This document shows, in pieces, positions 1 to 8,478 of a stretch of 64,000 bases of DNA. The notes under the pieces are model-generated. The model made no database searches. It saw only the letters and a list, made by a program, of their open reading frames with translations, and was not told the DNA's origin. Origin of the DNA: CAZMVY01 sp964617875 (GTDB lineage: Bacteria > Planctomycetota > Phycisphaerae > UBA1845 > PWPN01); assembly GCA_964617875.1 (NCBI GenBank), contig CAZUAI010000023.1, forward strand, positions 4,544-68,543, in the 5' to 3' direction. Within the stretch, counting starts at the first letter, position 1, and each line of letters starts with the position of its first letter. A program made the position numbers and the translations under genes.

Positions 1-2343
1 GCACGCTGGCCGAACGAGGGATATGTCAAGGTCGTCGATGTGGTCGGCGGCCAGCCGATGGAAATCCACGGGCTCAAGGGCGACAAGGTCGGCAGGTTCA
101 CGTACGACGGCGACCGGCCGAAGCGGTGGCTCAAGGAGAACGACGTCCGCCTCCTGGGCTACTGGTTCTGGGACTGGTCCGATGCGTACCAGAAGGTCGA
201 GTCGGTCGACGCCGAAAAGCGGGTCATCGCGACCGTCCCGCCGTACCACCACTACGGGTATCGCAAGGGGCAGCGATGGTGCGCGATGAACCTGCTGTCG
301 GAGATCGACTCGCCGGGCGAGTGGTATCTCGACCGGCCGGAGGGCATGCTGTACTTCTGGCCGCCGTCGCCGATCGGGACGGCGCGGGCGTTCGTGTCGG
401 TCACTGACACGTTGATTTCGACGAAAGACGCCTCGCACGTGACGATCCGCGGCTTCTGCGTGGAGTACAGCCGCAGCCACGCAATCGTCGTCGCCGGCGG
501 GTCGAAGGTCCTCGTCGCCGACTGCACCCTGCGGAACCTCGGCGGCCGGGCCGTGATCGTGAACGGCGGCACCGGCCACGGCGTGACGGGCTGCGACATC
601 TACAACACGGGCGACGGCGGTGTGAGTCTCGAGGGCGGCGATCGCAAGGCCCTGACGCCGGGCGGGCATTTCGCGACGGACAACCACATCTATCGGTACA
701 GCCGGGCGGGCCTGTGCTACAGGACGGCGGTCAGCACAAGCGGCGTCGGCAACCGCATCGCGAACAACCTGATCCACGACGCTCCGCACATGGGCCTGGG
801 CCTCAGCGGCAACGAGCACGTGATCGAGCTGAACGAGGTCCATCACGTCTGCATGGAGACGGACGACGCGGGGGCGTTCTACATGGGCCGCGACTGGACG
901 TGGCGCGGCAACATCATCCGCCACAACTACTTCCACCACATCGGGCAGTTCAAGAGCCACGTCGGCGTGCAGTCGGTTTACCTGGACGACTGGACGAGCG
1001 GCACGACGGTCCAGGGCAACATCTGCTATCGGGGCGGGCGGGGCGTCCTCGTGGGCGGGGGCCGGAACAACACGGTGGAAAACAACATCTTCATCGAGTG
1101 CACGCCGTCGGTGCACGTCGATTCGCGCGGGCTGGGCTGGGCGAAGTACTACTTTGACGGCAAGGAGAACACGCTGATCCAGCGGCTGAACGAGATCCCG
1201 TACAGGCAGCCGCCGTGGAGCACGCGGTATCCGGAGCTGCTGACGCTCTACGAGGATGAGCCGGCGCTGGCGAAGTACAACCGCGTCGTGCGGAACATCA
1301 GCGTCGGCGGCCGGTGGCTCGATCTGCAGGACGGACTGACGGACAAGGTGGTCGAGGTCAAGGACAACCTCGTGGACAAGGACCCCGGCTTCGTCGATGC
1401 GGCGCACGGCGATTTCCGCCTGCGCGACGATTCGCCGGCGTACAAGCTCGGATTCCAGCGGATCCCGGTCGAGAAGATCGGGCTGACGCGGAACGGGTTG
1501 CGGGTCTCGACGGTGAGCTGGGAGCCGAGCGAACTGGGGCAGACAGCGGTGGTCGAGATGAAAAACGCCCCGTATCCGCACGCCAGCCGGGCCGACGGGT
1601 TCAAGAACGGGGGCAAACAGTATCCTCGTGAGCCGCACTACGTCGACGGCAGCGTGGCGCTGTTCGTTCCGAGGGGCTTTCGCGCGGGCGAGCGGACGGA
1701 CCTGCTCCTGTACTTCCACGGGCATCTGAACAACGTTCGCAGGGCGATGGCGGAGTTCCGACTACGCGAGCAGGTTGTGGCGAGCGGGCGGAACGTGATT
1801 CTCGTTTTTCCCGAGGGGCCGAAGGACGTGCCGGATTCCGGCGGCGGCAAGCTCGAGGAGAAAGACGGGCTGAAGCGGCTGGTGGACGAGGTCCTCGACG
1901 TGCTCGTGGCGGAGCGGAAGATTCCGGGCCGGTCGCTCGGGCGCGTGGTGCTGGCGGGGCACAGCGGGGCGTACCGGGTGATCTCGTTCTGCCTGGAGCA
2001 CGGCGGGCTCGAGGAGAACGTGACGGATGTCGGGCTGCTCGACGCGAGCTATGCGAGGCTGGATGCGTTCGTCGATTGGGTCGCGCGGAAGCGGGACGGC
2101 CGGCTGTTCAGCATTTTCACGGACCATCTGTCGGGCGAGAACGTGTATATGATGACGCACCTGCGAAAACGCGGCGTGTCGTACGAATTGCGCGACGAGG
2201 ACGACGTCGGCGACGACACGCTCCGCGCGGCGCGCGTTCTCTTCGTGAACACGACGAAACTCTCGCACAACGAGACCGTGCGATGGCTCGAGCGGTGGCT
2301 GCGGAGCGGTACGCCGAGTACCGAGTACCAGGGGAAGAGGTGA
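1..2343 (+). CDS. Right-handed beta-helix protein with C-terminal esterase-like domain (5' end outside window)
   Basis: The frame is open from base 1, so the true start lies upstream; the first ATG at 40 is probably internal. Roughly codons 135-430 read as a right-handed parallel beta-helix of the polysaccharide-lyase/glycosidase type, with repeated short strands rich in N, G and V (for example NRIANNLIHDAP and GNIIRHNYFHH). From about codon 545 the protein becomes an alpha/beta-hydrolase-like module: an LLLYFHGH oxyanion segment, a GHSG nucleophile elbow (Ser at codon 655), Asp in LLDASY (codon 681) and His in LSHNETV (codon 756) form a plausible catalytic triad. By family knowledge the helix binds or cuts a polysaccharide and the esterase would remove acyl groups. 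The substrate is not deducible. No partner gene is visible upstream, and the next gene is convergent. Confidence 0.8.
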   Translation, partial: ARWPNEGYVKVVDVVGGQPMEIHGLKGDKVGRFTYDGDRPKRWLKENDVRLLGYWFWDWSDAYQKVESVDAEKRVIATVPPYHHYGYRKGQRWCAMNLLSEIDSPGEWYLDRPEGMLYFWPPSPIGTARAFVSVTDTLISTKDASHVTIRGFCVEYSRSHAIVVAGGSKVLVADCTLRNLGGRAVIVNGGTGHGVTGCDIYNTGDGGVSLEGGDRKALTPGGHFATDNHIYRYSRAGLCYRTAVSTSGVGNRIANNLIHDAPHMGLGLSGNEHVIELNEVHHVCMETDDAGAFYMGRDWTWRGNIIRHNYFHHIGQFKSHVGVQSVYLDDWTSGTTVQGNICYRGGRGVLVGGGRNNTVENNIFIECTPSVHVDSRGLGWAKYYFDGKENTLIQRLNEIPYRQPPWSTRYPELLTLYEDEPALAKYNRVVRNISVGGRWLDLQDGLTDKVVEVKDNLVDKDPGFVDAAHGDFRLRDDSPAYKLGFQRIPVEKIGLTRNGLRVSTVSWEPSELGQTAVVEMKNAPYPHASRADGFKNGGKQYPREPHYVDGSVALFVPRGFRAGERTDLLLYFHGHLNNVRRAMAEFRLREQVVASGRNVILVFPEGPKDVPDSGGGKLEEKDGLKRLVDEVLDVLVAERKIPGRSLGRVVLAGHSGAYRVISFCLEHGGLEENVTDVGLLDASYARLDAFVDWVARKRDGRLFSIFTDHLSGENVYMMTHLRKRGVSYELRDEDDVGDDTLRAARVLFVNTTKLSHNETVRWLERWLRSGTPSTEYQGKR

Positions 2344-2388
2344 CGACGCATGCGGAGTCAGGAGTCAAGGGGTCGTCCGTTGCTGGGG

Positions 2389-2533
2389 ACATGGCCGTAT
2401 GCGCGAAAGGCATCGGGAACCTTCGCCGGACAGCCAGAACACCGTGTTCACGGGAGGTGGACGCCCTGGCGCGTTCAGCCCGGGGCAAGAAAGGTTCCTG
2501 ACCGCCTCCCTGCGCGGCGGAACGGCCATGCAC
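2389..2533 (+). repeat. Diverged dispersed repeat, copy A
   Basis: This stretch matches, in inverted orientation, the stretch at 3925-4069. By eye about three quarters of positions agree, with long shared blocks such as GTGGACGCCCTG and GGCAAGAA. Weaker similarity extends outwards on both sides, to about 2366 and 2565. Differences are not concentrated at third codon positions, so the short frame it contains is unlikely to be a gene. The pair brackets the lipoprotein gene at 2638-3603. Confidence 0.75.
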
Positions 2534-2637
2534 CCTCCGTTGCTCCGGAGTCGCCGTGCGTCTCGCACGCGTGTGTTTCGGCATCCGGCACCGGTTTATG
2601 CGGCGGCGCGCCGCCGCGCTCAGCGGGCTTTGAATGC

Positions 2638-3603
2638 TCACGGGCCGCAGTCGGGGCAGCCCATGTCTCCGCCGCAGTTCAGCACCGTCTCGTCTTCCCG
2701 GTACATCGTCCAGCAGTACCGGTGGTCCGCCGTCCAGATGCCCCGATACCACTTGTACAACAGGTCATCGGAGAGCCGGCGCATGTAGCCCTCGAAAACC
2801 AGGCGGCCGTCCGGATAGGACGTGCATACATCCTGGGTGAAGGGCGCGAACCCGCTGAATCTCACAGAGTATCCGTATTGGATCACGGTGTATCGCCGCG
2901 TCACAAGCCGCACCTCATCCCACAACGTATAGAGCGTTCCGTTGTCCAGCACTTCGAACATCCAGGTGACGAGCGGCGTCGAGTCATGGCAACCTGTTGC
3001 CGAGTCGCACGGGGGTGAATCGAGGCACTGGAATACGTCGTGCTTCATGAGCTTCCCATCCGTCGTAAGCATCCACCATTCCACCATGAAATCGTCATAG
3101 CGGTGCTCCCCGTCGCAGCCGTCCCATGTCATCCACCACAGCCAGTTCCCGGGCAGGCCGAGCACATGGGTGATGGTTGTCGTAAGGTCTCCGTCTTGTC
3201 GGGTGTAGGTGACGACCACGGGATTGGTTCCGGACGACTGTTCAACCCATCCGCCCGTGCTTTTGTTGACGTACGCCGGCTTGGCGGCGGCGGCGGGCCA
3301 GTGTGACGAGGCGAACCCGTTGACCGCGTTCAGACGGGCCAGCGCATCCTGTACATGGTCCCCGGGATGCACGGCGAGCGCCTCGGGAATCGGGATCGGC
3401 GGGATGTCGTTCATCAGCGGATGCATCTGCCGGATCGCGGCGGAAACCTCCTGATCGCTCAGGACGGTCACGGTCCGGGCGTCGTTCCCTTCACTGTTCA
3501 ACGGGAGCAGAGACAGGGACTGACAGGCCCCCAAGGCGCCGAGTCCCATCAGGAGCATGATGGTGGAAATGCGTACCGGTTGGTTCGAGGAAACGCCTTT
3601 CAT
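2638..3603 (-). CDS. Hypothetical secreted lipoprotein
   Basis: A 321-residue protein of unknown function. The N-terminus has a hydrophobic stretch ending in the lipobox LGAC with Cys at residue 27, so it should be lipidated and exported. The mature part is rich in Trp, Tyr and beta-prone segments (for example NWLWWMTWDGCDGEH) and has scattered Cys, ending in CGGDMGCPDCGP, which suggests disulfides or a metal site. AAGGAG lies seven bases before the ATG, and an extended -10 element lies upstream at 3691-3696. The gene stands alone between two inverted repeat copies, and its base composition looks slightly less GC-rich than its neighbours. I recognise no family. Confidence 0.75.
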   Translation of the reverse strand: MKGVSSNQPVRISTIMLLMGLGALGACQSLSLLPLNSEGNDARTVTVLSDQEVSAAIRQMHPLMNDIPPIPIPEALAVHPGDHVQDALARLNAVNGFASSHWPAAAAKPAYVNKSTGGWVEQSSGTNPVVVTYTRQDGDLTTTITHVLGLPGNWLWWMTWDGCDGEHRYDDFMVEWWMLTTDGKLMKHDVFQCLDSPPCDSATGCHDSTPLVTWMFEVLDNGTLYTLWDEVRLVTRRYTVIQYGYSVRFSGFAPFTQDVCTSYPDGRLVFEGYMRRLSDDLLYKWYRGIWTADHRYCWTMYREDETVLNCGGDMGCPDCGP

Positions 3604-3690
3604 GTGTTTTCTCCTTTTGTTCGTATGTCCACGGCGTCAGCGGACGACGCCCGCTGATTTGAGAATGAACATGGACGCCAGGACAAGAGC

Positions 3691-3696
3691 ATTATA
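3691..3696 (-). promoter_or_regulatory. Extended -10 promoter element for the lipoprotein gene
   Basis: Read on the minus strand this is TATAAT preceded by TGT, an extended -10 pattern. It lies about 90 bases before the start codon at 3603. No convincing -35 box is seen at 17 bases. Confidence 0.5.
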
Positions 3697-3924
3697 ACAC
3701 AAAGCGCCCGGCTTGGGCTCGGTTCGGTCGCGTTTGGAGCTTTGCGGTCGATTGCACGATCTTTCTCGCCCTCGTCGCGCGGCCCGGTCGATCGACACGC
3801 AGGGCCCCCCCCACGTCCTGTCCGTGTGAGTTCAGCGTTGAACTCGGAATTCCACACTCTGAATTCGACTCGGGACCAACGAGACACCGGCTCCGGTCTG
3901 ACGCACGACGGGGAACGAACCTGG

Positions 3925-4069
3925 CTGCATGGCCGTTTCTGCACGCAGGGAGGGGATCCGGAACCCTTCTTGCCGTGGGCGAAACGCGTCAGGGCGTCCA
4001 CTTTTCGTGAACGCGGGGTTTTGCGTGTCCGGCATGGGTTCCTGACCCCGTTGGCACATACGGTCATGC
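3925..4069 (-). repeat. Diverged dispersed repeat, copy B (inverted relative to copy A)
   Basis: Inverted partner of 2389-2533. It occupies part of the 638-base gap between the lipoprotein gene (start 3603) and the symporter gene (start 4242). The rest of that gap holds the -10 element at 3691 and no other feature I can support. Confidence 0.75.
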
Positions 4070-4241
4070 ACCCAACGAAACCTCGTTTCTTGACGCGCCT
4101 TGTCGTATCGGAGTAGCCTTCTGTCGCTCTTCTGCGTGCCCGGGGGCGGCGGCGCCTGCCGGGAGGTCGGATCGACGGCGACCGGCGTGGGAGCCGCTCG
4201 GGCGGCCAACGGCGGGCCACATGCGCAAGGAGGTCGTGGGA

Positions 4242-5336
4242 GTGTACGCGAACCCCATCCTGGGCGTGTTCTACCACAGCATCGGCGGTCTGGCCTCGGC
4301 CAGTTGGTATCTCCCGTTCAAGAAGGTGCGGGACTGGGCGTGGGAGACGTACTGGATCGTAGGCGGGGTGTTCTCGTGGATCGTCGCGCCGTGGGCGTTT
4401 GCGTGGGTGATCGCCCGCTTCGTCGGCCGTGATCCGGTGACCGGGACGCCGGGCGTCTCGCTGGTGGCGCTCTTTCAGGAGGCCCTCGCGAGGCATCCGC
4501 GGAGCATCCTCTTCAGCGTCGTCTTTGGAAGCCTCTGGGGCGTCGGGCACCTGAGCTTCGGCCTGACGGTGCGTTACCTGGGCCTGTCGCTGACGACGGC
4601 GGTGGCGCTGGGGTTCTGCGCGGTGTTCGGCACGCTGATCCCGCCGATCTACGACGGGGACATGGGCAAATTGATGAGCCTGCTCTCGGGCCAGGTGACA
4701 CTGGGCGGCGTGGCCGTCTGCGTGCTGGGGATCGTCTTGTGCGGCCGTGCGGGCATCGGCAAGGAGCGCGAACTGGACGTCGAGGCAAAGAGGGCGGCGG
4801 TGGCGGAGTTCGACTTCGTCAAGGGGATGTGGATGGCCTTCCTGTGCGGCATCACCAGTTCCTGCATGGCGTTCGCGATCCGCTCGGGCAAGCCGGTCGG
4901 CGAACTGGCGGCGGCGATGGGCGTGCCCGACGTGTTCAAGAACACGCCGGTCCTCATTCCTGTATTGCTGGGCGGCCTGGTTACGAACGTGGCGTCGTGC
5001 GTCGTCATGCACGTGCGGAACCGCTCGGCGGGGCAGTACTTCACCGCGCCGCACCTCTCAAATTACGCCTTGTCGGCGTTCGCGGGGACCGTGTGGTATC
5101 TGCAGTTCCTCTTCTACAGCATGGGCACGACCAAGATGGGCAAGTACGATTTCGCCAGTTGGACGCTGCATATGGCGACGATCATGATCTTCGGGAACAT
5201 CTGGGGGCTGATCCTGCGCGAGTGGAAGGGGACGAGCCGTCTGGTCCACAACCTGATCTTCCTGGGCATTGTCGTGCTTGTCGGATCGACGATCGTGGTG
5301 GGCGGGGGCTCGTACCTGCAGACGCAGGGCAAGTAG
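4242..5336 (+). CDS. rhaT: L-rhamnose/proton symporter family protein (RhaT-like)
   Basis: About 364 residues with some ten hydrophobic segments. The N-terminal signature matches the RhaT family: YHSIGGLASASWY, then PFKKVRDWAWETYW and a GGVFSWI helix. RhaT imports L-rhamnose with a proton across the inner membrane. Start choice: the open frame has an ATG at 4221, but an ideal AAGGAGGT lies at 4227-4234, downstream of it. The GTG at 4242 is eight bases from that site and gives the N-terminus expected for the family, so I place the start there. The gene stands alone; no rhamnose isomerase or kinase is adjacent, so the exact sugar is inferred from family only. Confidence 0.85.
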   Translation: MYANPILGVFYHSIGGLASASWYLPFKKVRDWAWETYWIVGGVFSWIVAPWAFAWVIARFVGRDPVTGTPGVSLVALFQEALARHPRSILFSVVFGSLWGVGHLSFGLTVRYLGLSLTTAVALGFCAVFGTLIPPIYDGDMGKLMSLLSGQVTLGGVAVCVLGIVLCGRAGIGKERELDVEAKRAAVAEFDFVKGMWMAFLCGITSSCMAFAIRSGKPVGELAAAMGVPDVFKNTPVLIPVLLGGLVTNVASCVVMHVRNRSAGQYFTAPHLSNYALSAFAGTVWYLQFLFYSMGTTKMGKYDFASWTLHMATIMIFGNIWGLILREWKGTSRLVHNLIFLGIVVLVGSTIVVGGGSYLQTQGK

Positions 5337-5429
5337 GTTCGTCAGTCCTGTGCTCCGTCCGGGGCGCGGTGTTGTGAGTTGCCTACGGCGTGCAACATGT
5401 TGAACCGGCGCGTCATGATCGTCGTTGTT

Positions 5430-6737
5430 TTACCCCTGCCGCTCGCTGCTCGACAGGCACCGGCGGTATACGGCGAGCGTGCGCTCAACCATTTCATCCG
5501 CCGTGCTGACCGGGGCCGCGCGGCCGGCGGAGGGTGATGCCGCCCATGCTGCCAGGCAGTCTGCGAGACTTGCCGCGGAGTTGACCTCGAAGAGGTGCGC
5601 CGGGTTTGTGATTGTCTCGGCGATTCCAGCGACGCGGCTGGCCAGCAGCGGCACGCCGACGGCGTGAGCTTCGAGCGCGATGATCGGGAGGTTCTCCGGC
5701 CATGTGCTGGGCACGACGAGGACGTCGAGCGAGCGCAGGAACGCCGGCATCTCGGGCGAGGGGATCCGGCCGGCGAACTCGACGCTGAGGCCGCGTGCCC
5801 GCCGGCGCAGCCGCCGGACGTATCGAGCATCCTCGCCGCCGCCGGCAAGCCGCACCCGCGTCTTCGTCCAGCCGAGGCGGGCGATCGCCTCCAGCAGCAG
5901 GTGAACGCCCTTGTGTTCGGCCAGGGCGCCGGCATAGCCGATCGTCATGCGGTCCGGCGGCAGGGGGGCCGTCCGGCGCGGCTCGTGGCTTTGGTGCTCG
6001 AACCAGTGCGGCTCAAGGCCATAGGGGACGTCGTGGGTGCGGTCGTGTTGGAGGTGCGGCGCCACGATTTCGCGGGCCGCACGGGAGGGAAAGATCACCG
6101 CCTGGACGTCGTTCAGAACAGCGAGCAGGATCTCCTGGCGGCGTCGCCAGCGGGTGATCTCGTCCGGCGGAAGCCCGCGCAGGCTCGCGCGCAGAACGAC
6201 CAGCAGGGGCAGTGCGACGTCGCGCAGGACGGGGATCCGCGCCAGCCCGCGCGGCAGCGCCGCCGAGTGTCCGGTGGCGATGCACCGGAGGCACTCGGGC
6301 CAGGTCACCTTCGCGCTGCAGACGGTGCCTTCCCTGTGCGCGAGCGTTTGTTTCGGGCAGAGCCACCAGTAGTCCATGATCGTGACGGCGACGGGGATGT
6401 TCACCGCGCGTGCCGCGGTAATGATCCCGATGCCGACATGGGCGGGGCTTGCGACGTGTACGATGTCGGGTCTCTCGCGGCGGAGCACGCCGGCCAGCTC
6501 CGTCGGCGGCAGCCCCTCGACGCTCATCCACCCCCGCGAGGGGTAATGCAGGACGTTCCGCTCGCCCGGCACCGGTTCACCGGCCGGCAGGCGCGGCCCG
6601 CGATGCTCCGGGTCGCCGCCGAGGATGACGGCCCGGTGTCCCCGCGTGCGCAGACCGTCGCTCAGTACGGTGAGATACCGCTCCGCCCCCTGGCCATACC
6701 CGCGTCCGAACTGCGTCGTGGCGTACAGGACGTTCAC
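5430..6737 (-). CDS. Glycosyltransferase family 4 (GT-B fold)
   Basis: 435 residues with the two-domain GT-B layout. The N-terminal Rossmann part contains GYGQGAERYLTVLSDGLRTR, typical of the acceptor-binding loop. The C-terminal part has IGYAGALAEHKG, RLAGGGED and the donor-site segment PENLPIIALEAHAVGVPLLAS with the E-x7-E-type motif of GT4 enzymes. It should transfer a sugar from a nucleotide-activated donor in cell-surface glycan synthesis; donor and acceptor are unknown. The start is GTG at 6737 with no good ribosome site. A TAGAAT box ends only six bases upstream (see the promoter entry). It is convergent with the symporter and divergent from the L,D-transpeptidase gene. Confidence 0.85.
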   Translation of the reverse strand: MNVLYATTQFGRGYGQGAERYLTVLSDGLRTRGHRAVILGGDPEHRGPRLPAGEPVPGERNVLHYPSRGWMSVEGLPPTELAGVLRRERPDIVHVASPAHVGIGIITAARAVNIPVAVTIMDYWWLCPKQTLAHREGTVCSAKVTWPECLRCIATGHSAALPRGLARIPVLRDVALPLLVVLRASLRGLPPDEITRWRRRQEILLAVLNDVQAVIFPSRAAREIVAPHLQHDRTHDVPYGLEPHWFEHQSHEPRRTAPLPPDRMTIGYAGALAEHKGVHLLLEAIARLGWTKTRVRLAGGGEDARYVRRLRRRARGLSVEFAGRIPSPEMPAFLRSLDVLVVPSTWPENLPIIALEAHAVGVPLLASRVAGIAETITNPAHLFEVNSAASLADCLAAWAASPSAGRAAPVSTADEMVERTLAVYRRCLSSSERQG

Positions 6738-6743
6738 GCCGCC

Positions 6744-6749
6744 ATTCTA
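6744..6749 (-). promoter_or_regulatory. Possible -10 element giving a leaderless message
   Basis: On the minus strand TAGAAT ends six bases before the GTG start at 6737, so transcription would begin at about the start codon. No clear -35 box. Weak on its own, but the same arrangement occurs at two other genes in the window. Confidence 0.35.
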
Positions 6750-6859
6750 CGCAAAGCGGCGCCCGAAGCCATCGGTGATTGGTCCTGGCGGTCGCAGGTC
6801 AACGCTTCCCGGTCTGCCTGCTCGCAACTCGTTTTTCGCAAACACGCGACTTCGGTCGC

Positions 6860-6887
6860 TTGCTTTTCGGCGGGATTCTGGTATCTT
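6860..6887 (+). promoter_or_regulatory. Sigma-70-type promoter for the L,D-transpeptidase gene
   Basis: TTGCTT at 6860-6865 and TATCTT at 6882-6887 with a 16-base spacer. The predicted start of transcription is near 6893, giving a leader of about 58 bases before the GTG at 6952. Confidence 0.45.
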
Positions 6888-6951
6888 GCCTCCGGGCGAG
6901 GGATTCCTTGACGATTCCCCCACACTGGGAAACCGAGCGAGGAGTTTAGCA

Positions 6952-8016
6952 GTGGCGAGACGTCGCAGGCGAGGACTGGGCCGACGGGTTCTGGGCGGGG
7001 TCATCTTCTTATCCGTCGTCGGATGTGTGTTCTGGTGGGGGTGGTCGTTCATCCGGCCGCCGCAGGAAGAGGCGACTGGCTCATCCAGCACGCTCGCAGG
7101 CGTTACGCCGTCGAACAACGCTCCGTTGAAAAAGGTGGCTCCGGCTGCTGAGAAGCCGGCGCCGGGCGCCAAGGAGAAGCCGGCCTCCGGGGCCAAGTCG
7201 GTGCCGCTTGTGGGTACCCAGACTCCGCCGTCGCCGGGCGCGGTCACAACGCATGCGGCGCAGTCGGGGAACTCCCAGGCGGCGCAGGGGGCCTACCAGG
7301 CCGCCATGCGGGAACTCGAGAAGGATCCCGTCAAGGCGCGGCAACTGTTCAGCGAGGCCCTCGTCAAGGGGCTCGGCGGGGCTGATGCCGCCAATGCCCG
7401 CCGTAAGCTCAATGAGCTGGGCGAGCGGATGATCTTCTCGCCGGTCCGGACGCCGGGCGACCCGCTTGTTGCGGCGTACACCGTGAAGAAGGGGGAAACG
7501 GTCGGCAAAATCGCCGCTGCCCACCACATCTCTGAGGACCTGCTTATCCAGATTAACCAGCTTCGCAACAAGAATCTGATCCGGGAAAACCAGACGATCA
7601 AGGTCGTGAATGGTCCGTTTCATGCGGTTGTGGATAAGGCCGCGCACGAGATGTACATCGTGCTTGGCGACGTGTACGTTCGCGATTACCGCGTGGCGCT
7701 CGGCACGAACGGCGGGACGCCGACCGGCAAGTGGCTCGTCGCCAACCACCTGACAAACCCGAGCTGGGTGGATCCGCGGACGGGCAAGCGATGGCACGCC
7801 GACGATCCGCAGAACCCGATCGGCGAGTACTGGATCGGCTTGAAGGGCATCGAAGGCGAGGCGAAGGAGCAGATTGGCTTCGGCATTCACGGGACGATCG
7901 ACGAGGCGAGCATCGGCCAGGACGTAAGCATGGGCTGCATCCGGCTCGGGGCGAAGGATGTGGAGCAGGTGTACAAGCTGCTGGTGCCCGGGCAATCGAC
8001 GGTTGTGGTCAAGTAG
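6952..8016 (+). CDS. Membrane-anchored LysM / L,D-transpeptidase (YkuD)
   Basis: 354 residues. An Arg-rich N-terminus (ARRRRRGLGRR) precedes one membrane helix at about 12-30, then an Ala/Pro linker, a LysM module at about 172-218 (YTVKKGETVGKIA) and a YkuD catalytic domain from about 220 to the end. The catalytic signature is visible: His313 in IHGT and Cys329 in SMGCIRL. YkuD enzymes form 3-3 cross-links in peptidoglycan or attach proteins to it; LysM binds the glycan strand. That fits the peptidoglycan now known in planctomycetes. Start choice: GTG at 6952 follows GAGGAG by seven to eight bases; the longer open frame upstream has no signal. The next gene follows by 17 bases. Confidence 0.9.
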   Translation: MARRRRRGLGRRVLGGVIFLSVVGCVFWWGWSFIRPPQEEATGSSSTLAGVTPSNNAPLKKVAPAAEKPAPGAKEKPASGAKSVPLVGTQTPPSPGAVTTHAAQSGNSQAAQGAYQAAMRELEKDPVKARQLFSEALVKGLGGADAANARRKLNELGERMIFSPVRTPGDPLVAAYTVKKGETVGKIAAAHHISEDLLIQINQLRNKNLIRENQTIKVVNGPFHAVVDKAAHEMYIVLGDVYVRDYRVALGTNGGTPTGKWLVANHLTNPSWVDPRTGKRWHADDPQNPIGEYWIGLKGIEGEAKEQIGFGIHGTIDEASIGQDVSMGCIRLGAKDVEQVYKLLVPGQSTVVVK

Positions 8017-8033
8017 GGGGGCGCGGGTGTCGC

Positions 8034-8387
8034 ATGAGTCGTGACGCCGAAACGTCCGTCGCCCAGCTCCGCGAGATGGTCGCGCGTTTCGTCGGGGAGC
8101 GGGACTGGCAGCAGTTTCACGACCCGAAGAACCTGGCCATGTCCATCGCGATCGAGGCCGCCGAGCTGATGGAGCACTTCCAGTGGCTGCGAAGCGATCA
8201 GCTCGCGGAGGTGACGGGGAACGAGCAGACGATGGCCCATATCCGGGAGGAACTGTCGGACGTGCTTGCGTTTGCGCTGGCGTTCGCCAACGCACTCGGC
8301 ATCGACATCACGGATTCGCTCACGGCGAAGATGGAGAAGAACGCCCGGAAGTATCCGGTCGATCGATTTCGCGGGAGGTTCCGGTAA
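8034..8387 (+). CDS. MazG-like nucleotide pyrophosphohydrolase
   Basis: 117 residues, the size of single-domain MazG/RS21-C6 (dCTPase-like) proteins. The metal-binding pattern is present: IAIEAAELMEHFQW, then REELSDVLAFALAFANALGID, giving the E-x3-E and E-x2-D pairs that bind magnesium. Members hydrolyse (d)NTPs to the monophosphate and pyrophosphate to clean the nucleotide pool; the preferred base cannot be read from sequence. The ATG at 8034 lies 17 bases after the transpeptidase stop, so the two genes are probably co-transcribed although their roles look unrelated. Confidence 0.88.
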   Translation: MSRDAETSVAQLREMVARFVGERDWQQFHDPKNLAMSIAIEAAELMEHFQWLRSDQLAEVTGNEQTMAHIREELSDVLAFALAFANALGIDITDSLTAKMEKNARKYPVDRFRGRFR

Positions 8388-8478
8388 GGGGCGGAGGACG
8401 GCCCGTTCGTCAGTTCGTTGTTCCGCTTGTCCGCTTGCTGCGTTGTCCGGTCGCTCTGCCGCTGCGTCGCTGTTCCTG

